Below, piece by piece: positions 12,858 to 25,445 of a DNA stretch of 64,000 nucleotides. The notes below the pieces were generated by a model. That model saw only the letters and a list, made by a program, of their open reading frames with translations. It did not search any database and was not told the origin of the DNA. Source of the DNA: Ctenopharyngodon idella (lineage: Eukaryota; Chordata; Actinopteri; Cypriniformes; Xenocyprididae); contig NC_067220.1 of assembly GCF_019924925.1 (NCBI RefSeq), positions 9,164,127 through 9,228,126 of the forward strand, given 5' to 3'. Position 1 is the stretch's first letter. Each line of letters begins with the position of its first letter. The translations under genes and the position numbers were made by a program.

Positions 12858-13740
12858 TTAAAGGGGACCTATTATGCCCCTTTTCACAAGATGTAATATA
12901 AGTCTCTAGTGTCTCCAGAATGTGTCTGTGAAGTTTCAGCTCAAAATACCCCACAGATCATTTATTATAGCTTGTCAAATTTGCCCCATTTGGGTATGAG
13001 CAAAAACACTGCGTTTTTTTCTGCATGTCCCTTTAAATGCAAATTAGCTGCTGCTCCCGACCCACTTTCCAGAAGAGGGTGGAGCTTTAACAGCTCATGT
13101 TTCGGTTGCTCAACAACAAAGCTGGAGAATCTCACGCAGCCAAAATGAGGATTGTCAGTAACGGCGTTCAACCTTACATTGTTCAAACCGGAGTCGGACA
13201 CTGATGGAGAGACTCAGGAAGAAGTTACAACTTTTAAAATGCAACTGGACGTTTCTGAATGGTTCGTGGATAAATTTATGTAGTTGCTGTGGAGTTGATT
13301 CAGCTAGCATGTTGATTCAACTAGTCTCTTCGACTTGCATGTGCCGTCATGTTTATCTTTTGTGCAAATCTAGCGTTGACCTGACCCAACGCCTCGTTTG
13401 TGAAGCAGTCCGACACCAACACTCAACAACATTCTACTACAACAACTCTTCCTCTTCTCTAAAGCAGCCCAACATGGCCTCACCCCCTTTGTTGCGTGTT
13501 CTCGGGGGCAGGGTTTATGTAAATTTTGGGGTTTGTGATGTCACCAACCCAGGAAGAAGCTTGTAGTCCCTACCAGCTGTTTGTTGTAGTCCTTAAACAG
13601 AGAAATCTTTAAAAGAAAATATCTCCCTTTGCAATGAACTTTGAGCGTTGTAACTTTGCAGATGTTGTTTATGATCAAACAGCAACATTACACACTAACT
13701 AAAGTTAAAAAAGTGAAATCATAATCAAGAACCCCTTTAA
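12858..13740 (+). mobile_element. TTAA-flanked element (piggyBac-like target), copy 1
   Basis: Bounded by TTAA at 12858-12861 and 13737-13740, with termini AAAGGGGACC and the inverse-like AAGAACCCCTTT. The empty relative reads CCTAATTGAACTAAGG at this point, as expected of insertion at a TTAA-like site. It is non-autonomous; frames inside it are not genes. Its first about 450 bases are shared with 28163 and, inverted, with 33060-33517. Confidence 0.8.
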
Positions 13741-13790
13741 ACTAAGGCCTAATCCTGGCGTAATCTAAGCCCTGTCTGTGAAACCAGGCC

Positions 13791-14840
13791 TTGATGTCTT
13801 AAAAACACTTAATATTGCTTAATGTTAATGATAATATAATCTAGAAAAAGAACCATCTCAAATTTAAGAGTTTTCATACGTTTAACATTTTTTGTCTTTG
13901 GGTCACTTCAACGTTTGCTCTAATGCACCCAGTTTTACTGCTCCTGTACTCCAGTTTTGTTCAGTGGCACCTATTGTTGGCAGCTGAGGAGAGTCGCAAT
14001 TACATGTGAAGCACTTTGGGCATATAAACAGAGAAAAGTGCCAAACAAATGCAATGATTCATTCATCTACTCATCCTATTCCCAGATCCTCCGGGCCGCA
14101 TGATTGCTGAAACTCTGCAGTACGAACATAAATGCCCCAGAGAACGCCAAACTGAATTGCATACAGAAATGTGTCATGGCCTTATCCAGAAACAAATAGC
14201 CATGCTTTTACATCCAGTGAATACACGGCCTCCCAGCGCTCCAACGGTCTCACTTCCTGGTGCATTCTCGCGTATTGTTTTAAAGGACAATCAGGGAGTA
14301 AAAATGTAATCAAGCAGAAATAGTCCCTGTCTGGCAGGTGAGGAGCCACAGCCAAACATGATGAGTTTCTTCAGACAGCGAATGTGACACCAGACAATAT
14401 ACCAATCATCTGGTTGCAGACTGTTATAGCCACCCATCTGTACCTGACGAATGGAGATGACATCGCATTCTCATGACTTGCTATTGCATTATAGGTCATG
14501 TTTAAAAATTGTTAACCTTTTGGGATACAAGATGGGATTTCCTGTGCTGTATAAGATCAGTGTAAACTCAGGAATTCATCATGACAACTGGTCAGTACCA
14601 TTTAAACTGGTCACACATCATGAGGAAATGTAATAATGTAATAAAGAAATCTAACGGTAGGATGAAAAGGCAGGAAAGTTTGCCAAACACAGTTAAACTA
14701 AGTAATGACTGCTCTTGGAGCTTAAAAAAAAAGTTTGATAAAAATTAACATTATTTAATGAAGATTTTAAGCAGCTACAGAATCTAATTTTGTTTTACCT
14801 AAACAAACAACCAAATAAATACATTTGGATTTTTGGGTGA
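13791..14840. other. Gene-free DNA
   Basis: Mixed sequence with short meaningless frames; no repeat recognised. Confidence 0.45.
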
Positions 14841-14846
14841 ACTCTA

Positions 14847-16122
14847 CACTCTAAAAAATGCTGGGTTAAAAACAAGTTGAGTTAAAAAATGAACAAACCC
14901 AGCAATTGGGTTGTTTCAACCTAGTAGTTGGGTTAAATGTTTGTCCAACCCGCTGAACAGTTTTATTTAACCCAACTATTGTTTAAGATTACTATATTGC
15001 TGGCTTAAAATGAACCCAAAATAAGTTGGAAATTAAAAATCAGACACATAATTACTAGAGGCAACAATAATAATCAAAAGGTGAACATTTATTATTAATT
15101 AATTTAATAAATGCTTATTGTTTAACTGTTATTCATTAAACATTAATAAATGTTAATTTCCAGCATACTTTGGGTTCATTTTAAGTGAGCAATATAGGTA
15201 AGCAATAAGGTACGAGAGGCTGTGCTGTATCGTGAATAAGTCGCGGCTGAAGGGCATTGTTAGGCACGACATGAAGCATTTATAACGCACGACACAAAGC
15301 GTTTATAAAACCGTTACCACACAATACAACTATTAAAGCCAAAAAATATACATATCAATGCAACTTTCACGAAGTAAAATCACTAAAGCCTTAATTCCAC
15401 CGGAAAAAATAGTCCCCTGACTGTGAACAGCAACATAAGTTACATTATTACGCCATTACATGGTGGCAAAGACTGTCTTTATGAGTGTGTCAGTCAGTAG
15501 CGAAGACTTTTATATTGAAAAGACTGAATTGTTATTAACACGGAACAAGACGCAACTGACAAATGCTTTGACTAGCGCTGTCAGTCACAGGAAAACCCCT
15601 TAACTGTTAAAAGGACAAGATATTGCAGCAGACATTTAAACAGATTTTTTTTTTATAATAAACATAGGACTGACCTGAAGGAAAATGTTAAATCTGAATG
15701 CAGGTAATAAACTCGCTCACTCAATCTCTTTCTCACAATACTCTTCTACATAATACAGTAAGATTCAATGAACAATTTCAATTGAGAACAAACAGTTTAC
15801 GTTGCTAAGAGTGGTTGCTAAGGGTGTTGTGTAGTGATACACAGAACCGTTGGGTGAAGCGTTCATAGCCGTGTTTTATTCATGATAAAACACGGCTATG
15901 CATGCTTCACCCAACGGTTCTGTGTATCACTATACAATCAGAATCAAGGACAGGAACTAACCGTTTTATAATAATTTTCAAACAATAGTTGAGTTAAATA
16001 AAACTACCCAGCACGTTGGGCAAACATTTAACCCAACCGCTGGGTTAAAATAACCCAATCATTTAGTTTGTCCATTTTCAACCCAACTTGGGTTGTTTTT
16101 AACATAGCATTTTTTAGAGTAT
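14847..16122. mobile_element. Foldback MITE (ACTCTAAAAAATGCTGGGTT family) with internal insertions
   Basis: Left arm 14847-14985 and right arm 15979-16122 are inverted copies over about 140 bases (ends CACTCTAAAAAATGCT and AGCATTTTTTAGAGT). A short relative lies at 35455-35567. The 993 bases between the arms hold a smaller palindrome (about 14993-15197) and the hairpin-bearing element at 15215-15960. Confidence 0.8.
15215..15960 (+). mobile_element. Hairpin-bearing repeat H, copy 1
   Basis: Runs from GTGAATAAGTCGCGGCTGAA to ATCAGAATCAAGGACAGG. Its far end is a near-perfect palindrome at about 15832-15932. A second copy lies inverted at 41325-42046. Confidence 0.7.
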
Positions 16123-16124
16123 AC

Positions 16125-18590
16125 CTTTACAGTCGTGTTTGTTTTTTTTGTTTTTTTTTTTTTACATGATTCACCTAGATTTCAACCACCTATTCAGTTC
16201 ACTCAGTCTAGTATCCAAAAGTCCAGTGAAAATGCATGAATTTTGCATTAAATACAAATATTTTAATGATGAAATTGCATTATCAACGTAACAATTTAGG
16301 TGAAAGTTAAATATTTCTTTATGTATTTATGTTCCTAAAACTCTATATTCACGTCTAAATGAGGGGATTTTAAATCCCAGATTTCCAGTGTCATCTCAGA
16401 CGTTTGGAATTCACCATATATTTTTTTTATTTATTCTGAGACAATGTTACGGAATCAGACACTGTTGTTATGAGGCCACAAATCCCTAGTAAGAAAGCCG
16501 CGATACAATCTCACCCTCAGCTATTATTTATTGAGTAGCTTTGGTTTGTTATCAAACAGCTAATATCTATCTCAGAAACAAAGCCAGGGGTCAGATAAAC
16601 ATATGGTACAAATGTAGCAAAAGAATAAACTGAGCCCTTACAAATCACTTGAAGCACACAAGAAATGCTAATCTGTAGGCGCAGTGGGGGGAAAGAAAAA
16701 CAATGTTCTGCTTTCTGCAAAACAAAGGTAAACTAATATGACCTATAAAAATGCATGTATATAGTATGCAGAATGACACATGCTCAGCCTCAGAGCAAAA
16801 CAGAAACTTATCTCCCAACCTGATTTGAAGGTTAGTAAAAAGAAAAGACTAGTCTCAGATCTCTTGCAGCAGAACCTACTGATTTTTTTTTTATACTGCG
16901 GTTTCTTTGAAACAAACAGCACTAAAGAAGACAAGTATCAAAACAAGTGTTTATTAATAATAACTCTAACTTGTCATGAGAAGCTTAACCCATAATCCAC
17001 TTCTCTACATTCCCTAAAGTTACCACATCACAAATAAGCAAGATGGATGTTATTGTTCCCTTTGTTGACAGAAACAGAGAAAAAAAAACTTAAACAACAA
17101 AAATTCTGGCTGCATTATAATTCAGAAGGGCTTTCCCATTGTTAATCTGCATAATAAATTGCACAGATGTAGTAGAAAGTAAGTGTAATTAAATTTAAAC
17201 TTAAATAAGAACCGTTTTTACTTAAGAGAAATATTAAGAATAAGATGGATTTTAGTAAATGGTGGATTAAAATTTAAAGAAAATCCTGAGATTCATATCA
17301 CATCATTATTGATTACATAATTATACACAATGTGATACATTAATTGTATGGTTTTGACTGATATAAAACCATCTCATAAGAATATCTCAATTGCTTCTCC
17401 TAGACAATGAGATTAGATAATTAGTGATAAGATTCTTCTAAAGTTTCAGAAGAGATCCCAATGTTTCAAATTGAGCTCAAAGTTTGCCATTAAAATCAAA
17501 GGTTTCAACTTAAACTCAATTATTCCTCATCAAATTCTAGCCAAGCTAAATGATCTGAAATGACATTTGTACTATTACCTTATGGCATCATTTCTGCCAG
17601 TTTTTCTTCAAATATACTTAAAATCAACATGAAGCAAAAATGAAACATGATATTTAAGGAGAAAATGAAACACAGGGCTTAATTTTATGCATCAGTGACT
17701 GGATGGTAAAAAGTGGGGTTGAAAAATAAGAGGGCTCAGTGACATCATCTGAAAAGGAAAGTCGTTTCAGAGGCGGAGCAAGTTATTAAATTTTGATTAG
17801 AGACTGGGGAAACTATTTAATAATAAGTAATTCACAATCAGACCATAAGATGTTAAAATGAAAGTAAACAGATTCAATGGTGATTTCATGTTGACTTTAA
17901 ATGAACCATAAATGAAAACCAAAACAGCAACTTCTAAGCAATAAAATTTTCCTCAGGGAACGATCACAAAAATGACTAAATCCCCATGAGCTACGCGCTA
18001 AACACATTAAAATTCAAGTCTAATTGGAGAGAGTCTAAAGCAGGTCCTCTGCCGTAGTATGTGGGTGACATACTTAGGAGAGGATTGAGGAACTGCTGGA
18101 GCAGTTGGTGAACTGAAGATATGCTCCAGGCCCTGGCCGCTGCTCCGTATGCTGTTTTAGGCTTACAGATTATTTACCCACAAAAATAACATCTTATGCA
18201 ATCACACTGCCCCACATTTAAAAACAGAAAGAGATGGCAGAAAATGCAGAAAAGCAAAAATGCAGAGTTAATAGTATGAACACGAACAAGAACCTTAAAG
18301 ACCTTACAAATCTTACGCACAAACCTTACGTATGATGAACTGGCTCCATTTGTAGCTGCTGTTCTCGAGTTTGAAGTGATATATATTATGTAGTCATTGT
18401 CAAGTGCTCTGGCACTTCTAACGTTAAACATAAACACATAGGCCTACCTTGTATTTTTATGACATCCTTAATGCTTCTCAATTTTTGGATTTCCTTGCAG
18501 AACGTGAATGATTTGTCACGGAATATCCATTATTATACTATTATCCAATGTTTCTCAACTTTTACATTGTCTCTCCTGGTCCATATTTGG
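16125..18590. other. Gene-free AT-rich DNA
   Basis: No ORF with recognisable content. 17990-18170 is slightly less AT-rich and repeat-free. Confidence 0.45.
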
Positions 18591-18599
18591 TTACTAATG

Positions 18600-18840
18600 T
18601 TTATGAGGAGTGGTACTTCAATCTAATATTTTAGGGCGGGGCTACCTGTTGAGACCCAAAAAAGCGTCCGCACTTAGGTCCAATGAGATTTTATTATGGG
18701 CGGGGCTACGTTGCACAATGCAGCAGAAATGATAAGGAGCGGTACTTCGGTCAAATGAGATTTCAGTATGGGCGGGGCTACCTGAAATAAGACTTACTTC
18801 GATCCAATTAGATATTAGCTTGGGCGGGGCGACCTGGCGG
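18600..18840. repeat. Degenerate minisatellite carrying GGGCGGGGC boxes
   Basis: Four units of a motif like CTTCGRTCCAATKAGAT followed by TATGGGCGGGGCTACCTG. The GGGCGGGG cores start at 18634, 18698, 18770 and 18822. The core matches the Sp1/KLF-type GC box and CCAAT appears in some units. Confidence 0.7.
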
Positions 18841-18849
18841 CAGGCTGCA

Positions 18850-20330
18850 TAAATAGAAATCGATGAAATCTAGAGGTTTGGACAAAAACTGATTAAAATG
18901 GTTGCTTTTTATTGCTTGCGGCTTTATCTCGTTGGCGCATGGTGTTAAATGTTTTAATGTTAATAAAATAAATAAGAAGAGTTGATAGTAATTCTTAAAT
19001 ATAGCCAATAAAATATATAAAAATACATTAAAAACATTTTAAAAACAGTGTATAATATCTTTACCATTAGCAGCAACAAATATTGTAAAAGTAATTTTAC
19101 TTTTAATTACTTTTTTTTTTTTTTTTTCTGTCAGGATTCCTGAACATTCCCACCCCATGCATGTGTGCACAACATCACCATAGAAAAATAACTTGCCTAT
19201 ACTGCCTCGTATATCCTGAAGTGAAATTGTGGTCATATGGGTCATTCTAAACTTTTGATTGTGAACATTAGCCAGGGCAACGTTTAATCTGAATCTCTTT
19301 AAATGGCAAAACAGCATTCATACTGTAGCCTACTTATATATAGCCTAGTTCTTGGGAACACATCCACTATACAGGGTCATAAACTATGAGATGTGATTGG
19401 TTCAGAAGTGTATGCAATAATAAAAAGAGATTATGGGCAGTTGTAAAATTAATAAGGAATGATGTGAAGTATTAACACTGCAAAGTTTGGTTCTCTGGTG
19501 TAGTCATTCAGCCCTCCCTACAGGCGGACAGCATTTGGTGGATGCCCTGCTATTTGATGATAAATTGATGATGATTAGTGAATGGGTTTGCATATATATT
19601 AAATCTGTAATTTGTTTTCGATATGAAGGATGTAAGTGCATAAAATATGAATAAGGTCATACTACGAGACCAAAGCATGGAAGTGGGTAATGCAGAATGC
19701 ATCACATATGAGAACAAGATCATGAATCAGATATGAATGGCATATGCATCACTCTATGTCATTCAGATGGTGTCTGAGGGAAACTCATGTGTAAGGAATT
19801 TCACTGGAGAGACAGAGATGGAGTCAAACCCAAGGGGTCAAAGTTTCGCTGGTTAGCATGGCCCTGTTAGACACGCCATCTGGTTGCAAAAGTGAAGCAA
19901 AAGGCTGTTTCTGATGAGGAAATGGCAATATAAAAAGTTTGAATGGCACTGAACGGGTAGCAGATTGCTGCTGAAGGCTTATCACTGTCTGAATCACAAA
20001 CTGACAAGAAATGTTTTCTTGCTGATCAAAGTCTGATTGAATCTTTAGACAGAAACTCAGCTCAAAACTTTAGTTTCACAAGACTGTTTCACAAGTCAAA
20101 AATAGCCTAGAAATGTAAAAACATTTAAACATTTCAACATTTGTTTTCTTTGCAAAGTACCAATTTGACAATCCATCATGAAAATATAATTATTAAATGA
20201 TATAAAAAAGAATTAGCTAAACCATGATGAGCCATTACAATATTTATTGTGTGAAAAATATTTATATCAGTTCACACAAATTGCACACAAATTTGTGGCA
20301 TCATTTCCACCACATACACGGTAAAAATAT
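18850..20330. other. Gene-free DNA
   Basis: Mixed unique sequence; T run at 19111-19128. No feature to support. Confidence 0.45.
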
Positions 20331-20339
20331 TATTTAATT

Positions 20340-21010
20340 GTATAGGCAAAGACTATAGATATAGAAAGACAGTTCACTCCTATTACTTATGAATGGGATA
20401 AACTGATGGAATATGTCCCGCCTTCTAAGTAAACAAGCCAGTCTCTGATTGGTAAAGTCATTGTGTCACTGCAGCTGCCATGCGGTGTTGCCAAGTCTGC
20501 AGTTTTCCCGTGGGATTGGGCTACTTTAACAGTGTTGCAGCTGGTTGTTTTTCATGTCCACGGGTTGAAGCGACCCCAAATAACATGATATTTAGCCCCT
20601 GCAGATTTTACCCCCCAGAACGCGTTTTTTTTTTACCGGGGGACCCCCTCTGAAACACGATTGGGCTAGTTTTGAGTAGCAATTGGCCGGGTTTTGTTGT
20701 GAAAACCTGGCTAGAAGCTCCGGTTCCCACTGAAACCCAAGACTCGCACTTTTGACTGCACATGCGTATTGGCTCATCTAGGCTGAAAAATAAGCATTTT
20801 TAAAGTTATTTGAGAATAAGAAAACAACATTTATGGGACAGTTCATGTCAGATTTTGTTGCTGATTTGAAATAAGTCATTCAATTGTGAGTTCGGCATGC
20901 AGTTTTTGAAATTTCATGATTCCCCCATTCAAATAGAGAGGACTTGGTCTTGGATGGCCGAAATAGCTGCCCGAAGGCGTTGCAAATATGGCCGCCAAGC
21001 TTTTCTTGAA
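20340..21010. repeat. Probable dispersed repeat
   Basis: Contains GGTGTTGCCAAGTCTGCAGT and a C-rich segment (20601-20650) that I recognise as recurrent in cyprinid genomes. Boundaries are uncertain and no second copy is in this window. Confidence 0.4.
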
Positions 21011-21225
21011 AGGGACTTTTAAATAGGGTACATAGAATGTTAGCCATGAAATTAGCCTTATAAAGTCATTAATAAGTCATTATTTATTTATTTATTTTTG
21101 TCCATCATAGAATGAATGATCATTTGAAATGTTGTGAAAATGACACTTTTTTTGGTGTCAGTAAATTGAGAGTTGAGATGACGTCCACTGTCGGACAATG
21201 TTAGTGAGGGTGTGCAAAGTGTGTT

Positions 21226-21741
21226 TTAAAGGGTTAGCTCACCCAAAGATGAAATTTATGTCATCATTTACTAACTTTCATGTCATTCCAAACCCGTAAG
21301 ACCTTTGTTCATTTTCAGAACATAAAGTAAGATATTATTGATAAGATCCAAGAGCTGTCTGACTCCTCCATAGACATACTGAGCCAGCGTTCTGAGGTAG
21401 AACATGGAAGCGCTGAACATAAACAGACAGGGAAGAGAAGATATTGTTGAATAAAGTCATTATTTTTGTTTTGTTTTTGCATACAAAAAGTATTCTCGTC
21501 ACTTCATAAAATTAAGGTTGAACCAATGTAGGCACGTCGACTGTTTTAACAATGTCTTTACTACCTTTCTGGACCTTGAAAGTGCTGATTATATTGCTGT
21601 CTATGGAGGAGTCAGACAGCTCCTGGATTTCATTAAAAATATCTTAATTTGTGTTCCAAAGATGAACGAAGGTCTTACGGATGTGGAACGACATGAGTGT
21701 GAGTAATTAATGACAGAATTTTGGATGAATTAACTCTTTAA
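21226..21741. mobile_element. TTAA-flanked foldback MITE
   Basis: TTAA at 21226-21229 and 21738-21741. Left arm AAGGGTTAGCTCACCCAAAG and GACTCCTCCATAGAC repeat in reverse on the right (GTCTATGGAGGAGTC near 21600; TGAATTAACTCTTTAA at the end). The frame at 21518-21706 lies within the right arm and is not a gene. Confidence 0.8.
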
Positions 21742-21744
21742 AGG

Positions 21745-22755
21745 GAGTTGGACCAAAACTGCCCATCATTGAAGCACACACTAGCTCCTGAAAGGTCTTT
21801 TTTTTTTTGCTGCGTTCCTAAATGTATTACTAAAGTTTCAAGATCTTGTTACATAATATGTGTCAGCATAGGTGATCTACTATCCTATTAGAGAGAATGC
21901 AGTGCTTTTTTCCCTGTGCACCTGGAAATCTTTCAGTTTGCTTTTTCTTTTTTGTCCTGAAGCAGAGCAGATCATTATTAAACCTGTTATGAGTTGTTCT
22001 TTCTCCATCTCAGCATCTATGTAGTGAGCAGGATTTCTGGAGGAAAGTAAATTGAATTTAGTTGGCTCCCAAAACATCCTGGTGTTTATTTGGTCCAGAT
22101 GCATCCTTATAAGGGCCACACTGCCTTGTCCATATATTTTGTTGCTTGAGGCCAATAGCTATCCTTCTTTCTTTCTTCCTTTAGTCTATATCTTTCTTTC
22201 ATTTTTCATTCTTTTTTGGAGATACTGTGTTTTATAGCTCTCACAGATACCCTTCCTGTTGTTGTTGAATCTCTGTGCACACTCCTTAACCCCACAGGCT
22301 AACCTCACACTAGATGCGTGCGGGCAAATGTTTGATATTGAATAATCTCGAAGCAATATATTTGCACATGAATGCAGGAAAATTGCCAACGCAGAAGGAT
22401 AGAATATATTTTTAGCCAGTCAATAACTAAATCACAGGGAGGGATATTGGATTGTCTTTATTTCTCTTGTACATTGAAGTACAACATTAAAGCTAGGCAT
22501 ATTAGAATATTGCATTCTTATATATATATATATTTTTTTAAATGATAACTTAAGCTCTATCCTAACCAGGTTATTTTTCACAGATATACATTGCGCTAAA
22601 GCAAAGGCTAATATTCTTTCAACGTTGTGATTAAAAACAGAAAGACCTAAACTTTTGCATTGGGCACTGGTGTAAGACCTGAAACTCTTATAAGTTTGTG
22701 TTTGACCTTTAGGAAAGATTGACTGTCATTTTCAGGAGGTCAGACTAAATATTGC
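21745..22755. other. Gene-free DNA
   Basis: Unremarkable mixed sequence with a short (TA)n at about 22520. Confidence 0.4.
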
Positions 22756-22762
22756 AGGGTGG

Positions 22763-22871
22763 TCTATCCATCCATCCAAAATTCTGTCTATCCATCCATC
22801 TGTCCATCCATCTGTCCATCCATCTGTCCATCCATCCATCCATCCATCCCTCCATCCATCCACCTGTCCAT

Positions 22872-22903
<32 letters not shown>

Positions 22904-22997
22904 TTGTATGTCCATCCATCATCCATCCATCCATTCATCCATTCGTATATGTCCATCCATCCATTCGTATGTCCATCCATCCATCCATCCATCTCAA
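22763..22997. repeat. (CATC)n tetranucleotide repeat
   Basis: About 235 bases of CATC with CTGT and CGTA interruptions. It creates long Ser/Ile/His/Pro frames on one strand and Trp/Met/Asp/Gly frames on the other, which are composition products. An A run follows at 23023-23047. Confidence 0.95.
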
Positions 22998-23049
22998 CTT
23001 AATGTTTCAAGTAGACAAGATTAAAAAAAAAAAAAAAAAAAAAAAAAGT

Positions 23050-25440
23050 TCATTTGATTATACTTAAAAATTTAAGGCATCAACTGAACTTAAGTTCTTA
23101 AGTTGAATTAAGTGGAAAGTTTTTACAGTGTAATAATAATAATAAAAAAGAAGCTTTAACTACAGTCAATTGAATATTGATTCAACTGAATATGCAAAAA
23201 TAATGACAGCAGAGAAGATCAAGACCTCTTTGACAGGCTTTAAAAGATATGGGAAAGTGCAGCATTTAACCATTCACAGAATGTTGTAAACAAAATCTTA
23301 TGCTTAAATATTTAGAACTGACAACCAAAAGGAATCCTGCAAATTAACACTTCACTCATAGTGGCCAGAGTGTTTATCAGAGGAAGAAATTACAAGAAAG
23401 TTTCTTTTTTACACTTTATTTATTATTTGCCAAATGAATCTCTAATCGCACAGCAGAGTTGTTTAAAAACTGTTTTAAAACAAGTTGGCATGCAAAACTT
23501 GTGTCACATAAATTGGCTGTTTGGATGGGTCCTGGTGGGTGGAATGAATTTCCTGTCTGGGCTTCATTCTCTCGTTTGTAGCTGTCAAGCTCCCCGAGCT
23601 AGATTGTGGGATAAAGCAAACTGCTTTGGGAATGGAGGAGGACATTATTTTCCAGAATCATTATTTAAAGGCTAACATGTGCAGAATATCCATGTTGTAT
23701 CATTGCAAGCAAAATAATAAAAAAAAAACATCTGACAATGGAAAAAATCATGATTCTGAACAAATACACATCTCACTCATTTTGTACATGTGAAGACACC
23801 TATATCATAGCAACCATAGCAAAATGCTAACAACCACTCACAACACCATAGCAACCTCTTATATTTACAGTTATGGTATAGCGCTAACTAGGTGTACTGA
23901 AAAACTGTCTGCAGTAGCATATTATATATGACACGAAAGTCCAAGCCATCCTAAAGGTCTACATTTCTTTATATATAATAAAACCTTGTGGAAACATTGG
24001 GGTGAAACCATTTGTAGGCAAATTTGACAGAAACTGGGTAGGAATGCAGGAAACCATTTTAATGATCCTTTAAACTCAGGACTTACTGGGAAACCACAGT
24101 CCTCGTTTTGTTGGATTTGACGTTAATGATGTACTTCACCATCCTTTTGGCCTTGAGTTTTGCTTTACACATATACTTTGAACAATTAGAGTCTTCAAAA
24201 CCTGATCAAGACTTATACAGAGAGCCATTATAATGACTTCTAGCCATTTACATACCCATGTATCTTTCTTAAACTCCTAATTGCAGGATTTATCTGGCAA
24301 GAGGGCAAGGATGGGATAGCTTATCTATTTATTTGACAGTAAGATCAATGGCTATGTTTGGAAAAACATACTACCATATTGCTTCCTTCAAGTCATGACA
24401 GTATGATTGTATTTATGAGAACACCATCACAATGATCTGATATATAGATATCTTTTTTAGTCTAGACTTTGCAATTTAGAGGCGCCTCTATTCAAGAATC
24501 ATTATGGAAGTTGACTGTACAATTTAGTTTGTATGCATTCCTGTTCTAAAAATAATAAAAAAAACTGTCCTGTGTTAGTCAGGGAGAGAAGACAAAGAAA
24601 GAAAGAAATACAAAAAGGTCAATGCATCTGTTTTATTCCAACAAAATCACTTGAACACACATCACATCGTAAACGACTTCCAAACTTGTAAGCAAAAATA
24701 TGCAAATGTTCTCTTAGGCATAGAATGCTAAAATGATGACTAAAATGCATTTATCAAAATATGCAGCGTGTAATACATTATCCCACAATGCAATACCCTC
24801 AGCATGACCTTCTATTTCCAGTTGAGCGATTGAACTAGAAGTGATTTCAGCCATTATTTTTCCAACATTTCGTTTTTATTCATTATTTGAAAAAGTTAAC
24901 AGTTTTCTGTTTCCAAGATGATGACTAGACAGCACCAACTGAATTAAGCATGCAATGTGATGAGGTCATGTGACAATAATAAAGCATACCGTTTGAAAGA
25001 TTTATCATTGCATAATGTGCTCTGTTTCACTCTATTTTTAAACTCGATTTGCATTTGCTGAAGGAAAAAAAAAAAGCAATGCTTGCAAGAAAAGCAAAAG
25101 AATAGTGTTAAAAGTTTTAGGTGAGTTTAAGTTTTTGGCTCTGATTCTGTGTAAATGAAATGCAGCATCAGAGTTGCTTTGCCGTATCTTATTTTCAGTC
25201 AGCTGCACACAAGAATCAACACAGTGCAATGTAAATGAGGCTATAAATGGTTAGATATTTGCAAGGAAGACAAGACCAATCACAAGGCAGTATGCACCTA
25301 TTCTACTAGAACAGGTTTCCATGCTTGAATGTTCAAAGAACACATTATTTTTCAAAATTTTTAAATTGTTGCAGCACCTCTATTCCCAATCTGTCAGCAT
25401 CGCTCAGGGATGTGTTTGCCAAAAGCATCGTTAGCCAACT
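23050..25440. other. Gene-free DNA
   Basis: Includes a short ACTTAAGTTCTTAAGTTGAA-like repeat start (23080-23130) and AGCAACCA-type words near 23810-23860. No gene seen. Confidence 0.45.
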
Positions 25441-25445
25441 ATGGT

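Larger units (their letters stand above)
11682..13790. mobile_element. Foldback MITE (GTTTCACAGACAAGG family) split by two insertions
   Basis: The left terminus CCCCGTTTCACAGACAAGGC pairs with the right terminus GCCCTGTCTGTGAAACCAGG. Joining 11682-11746, 12752-12861 and 13741-13790 restores the order seen in the unsplit relative at 58059-58294. The two intervening blocks are therefore younger insertions. Confidence 0.85.

Noticed and set aside
12909..13566. Cysteine-containing frames of 78 to 120 codons
   Set aside because: They lie inside a non-autonomous TTAA element and recur, broken, in its other copies.
22732..23067. Long Ser/Ile/His/Pro and Trp/Met/Asp/Gly frames
   Set aside because: Both are translations of a CATC tetranucleotide repeat.
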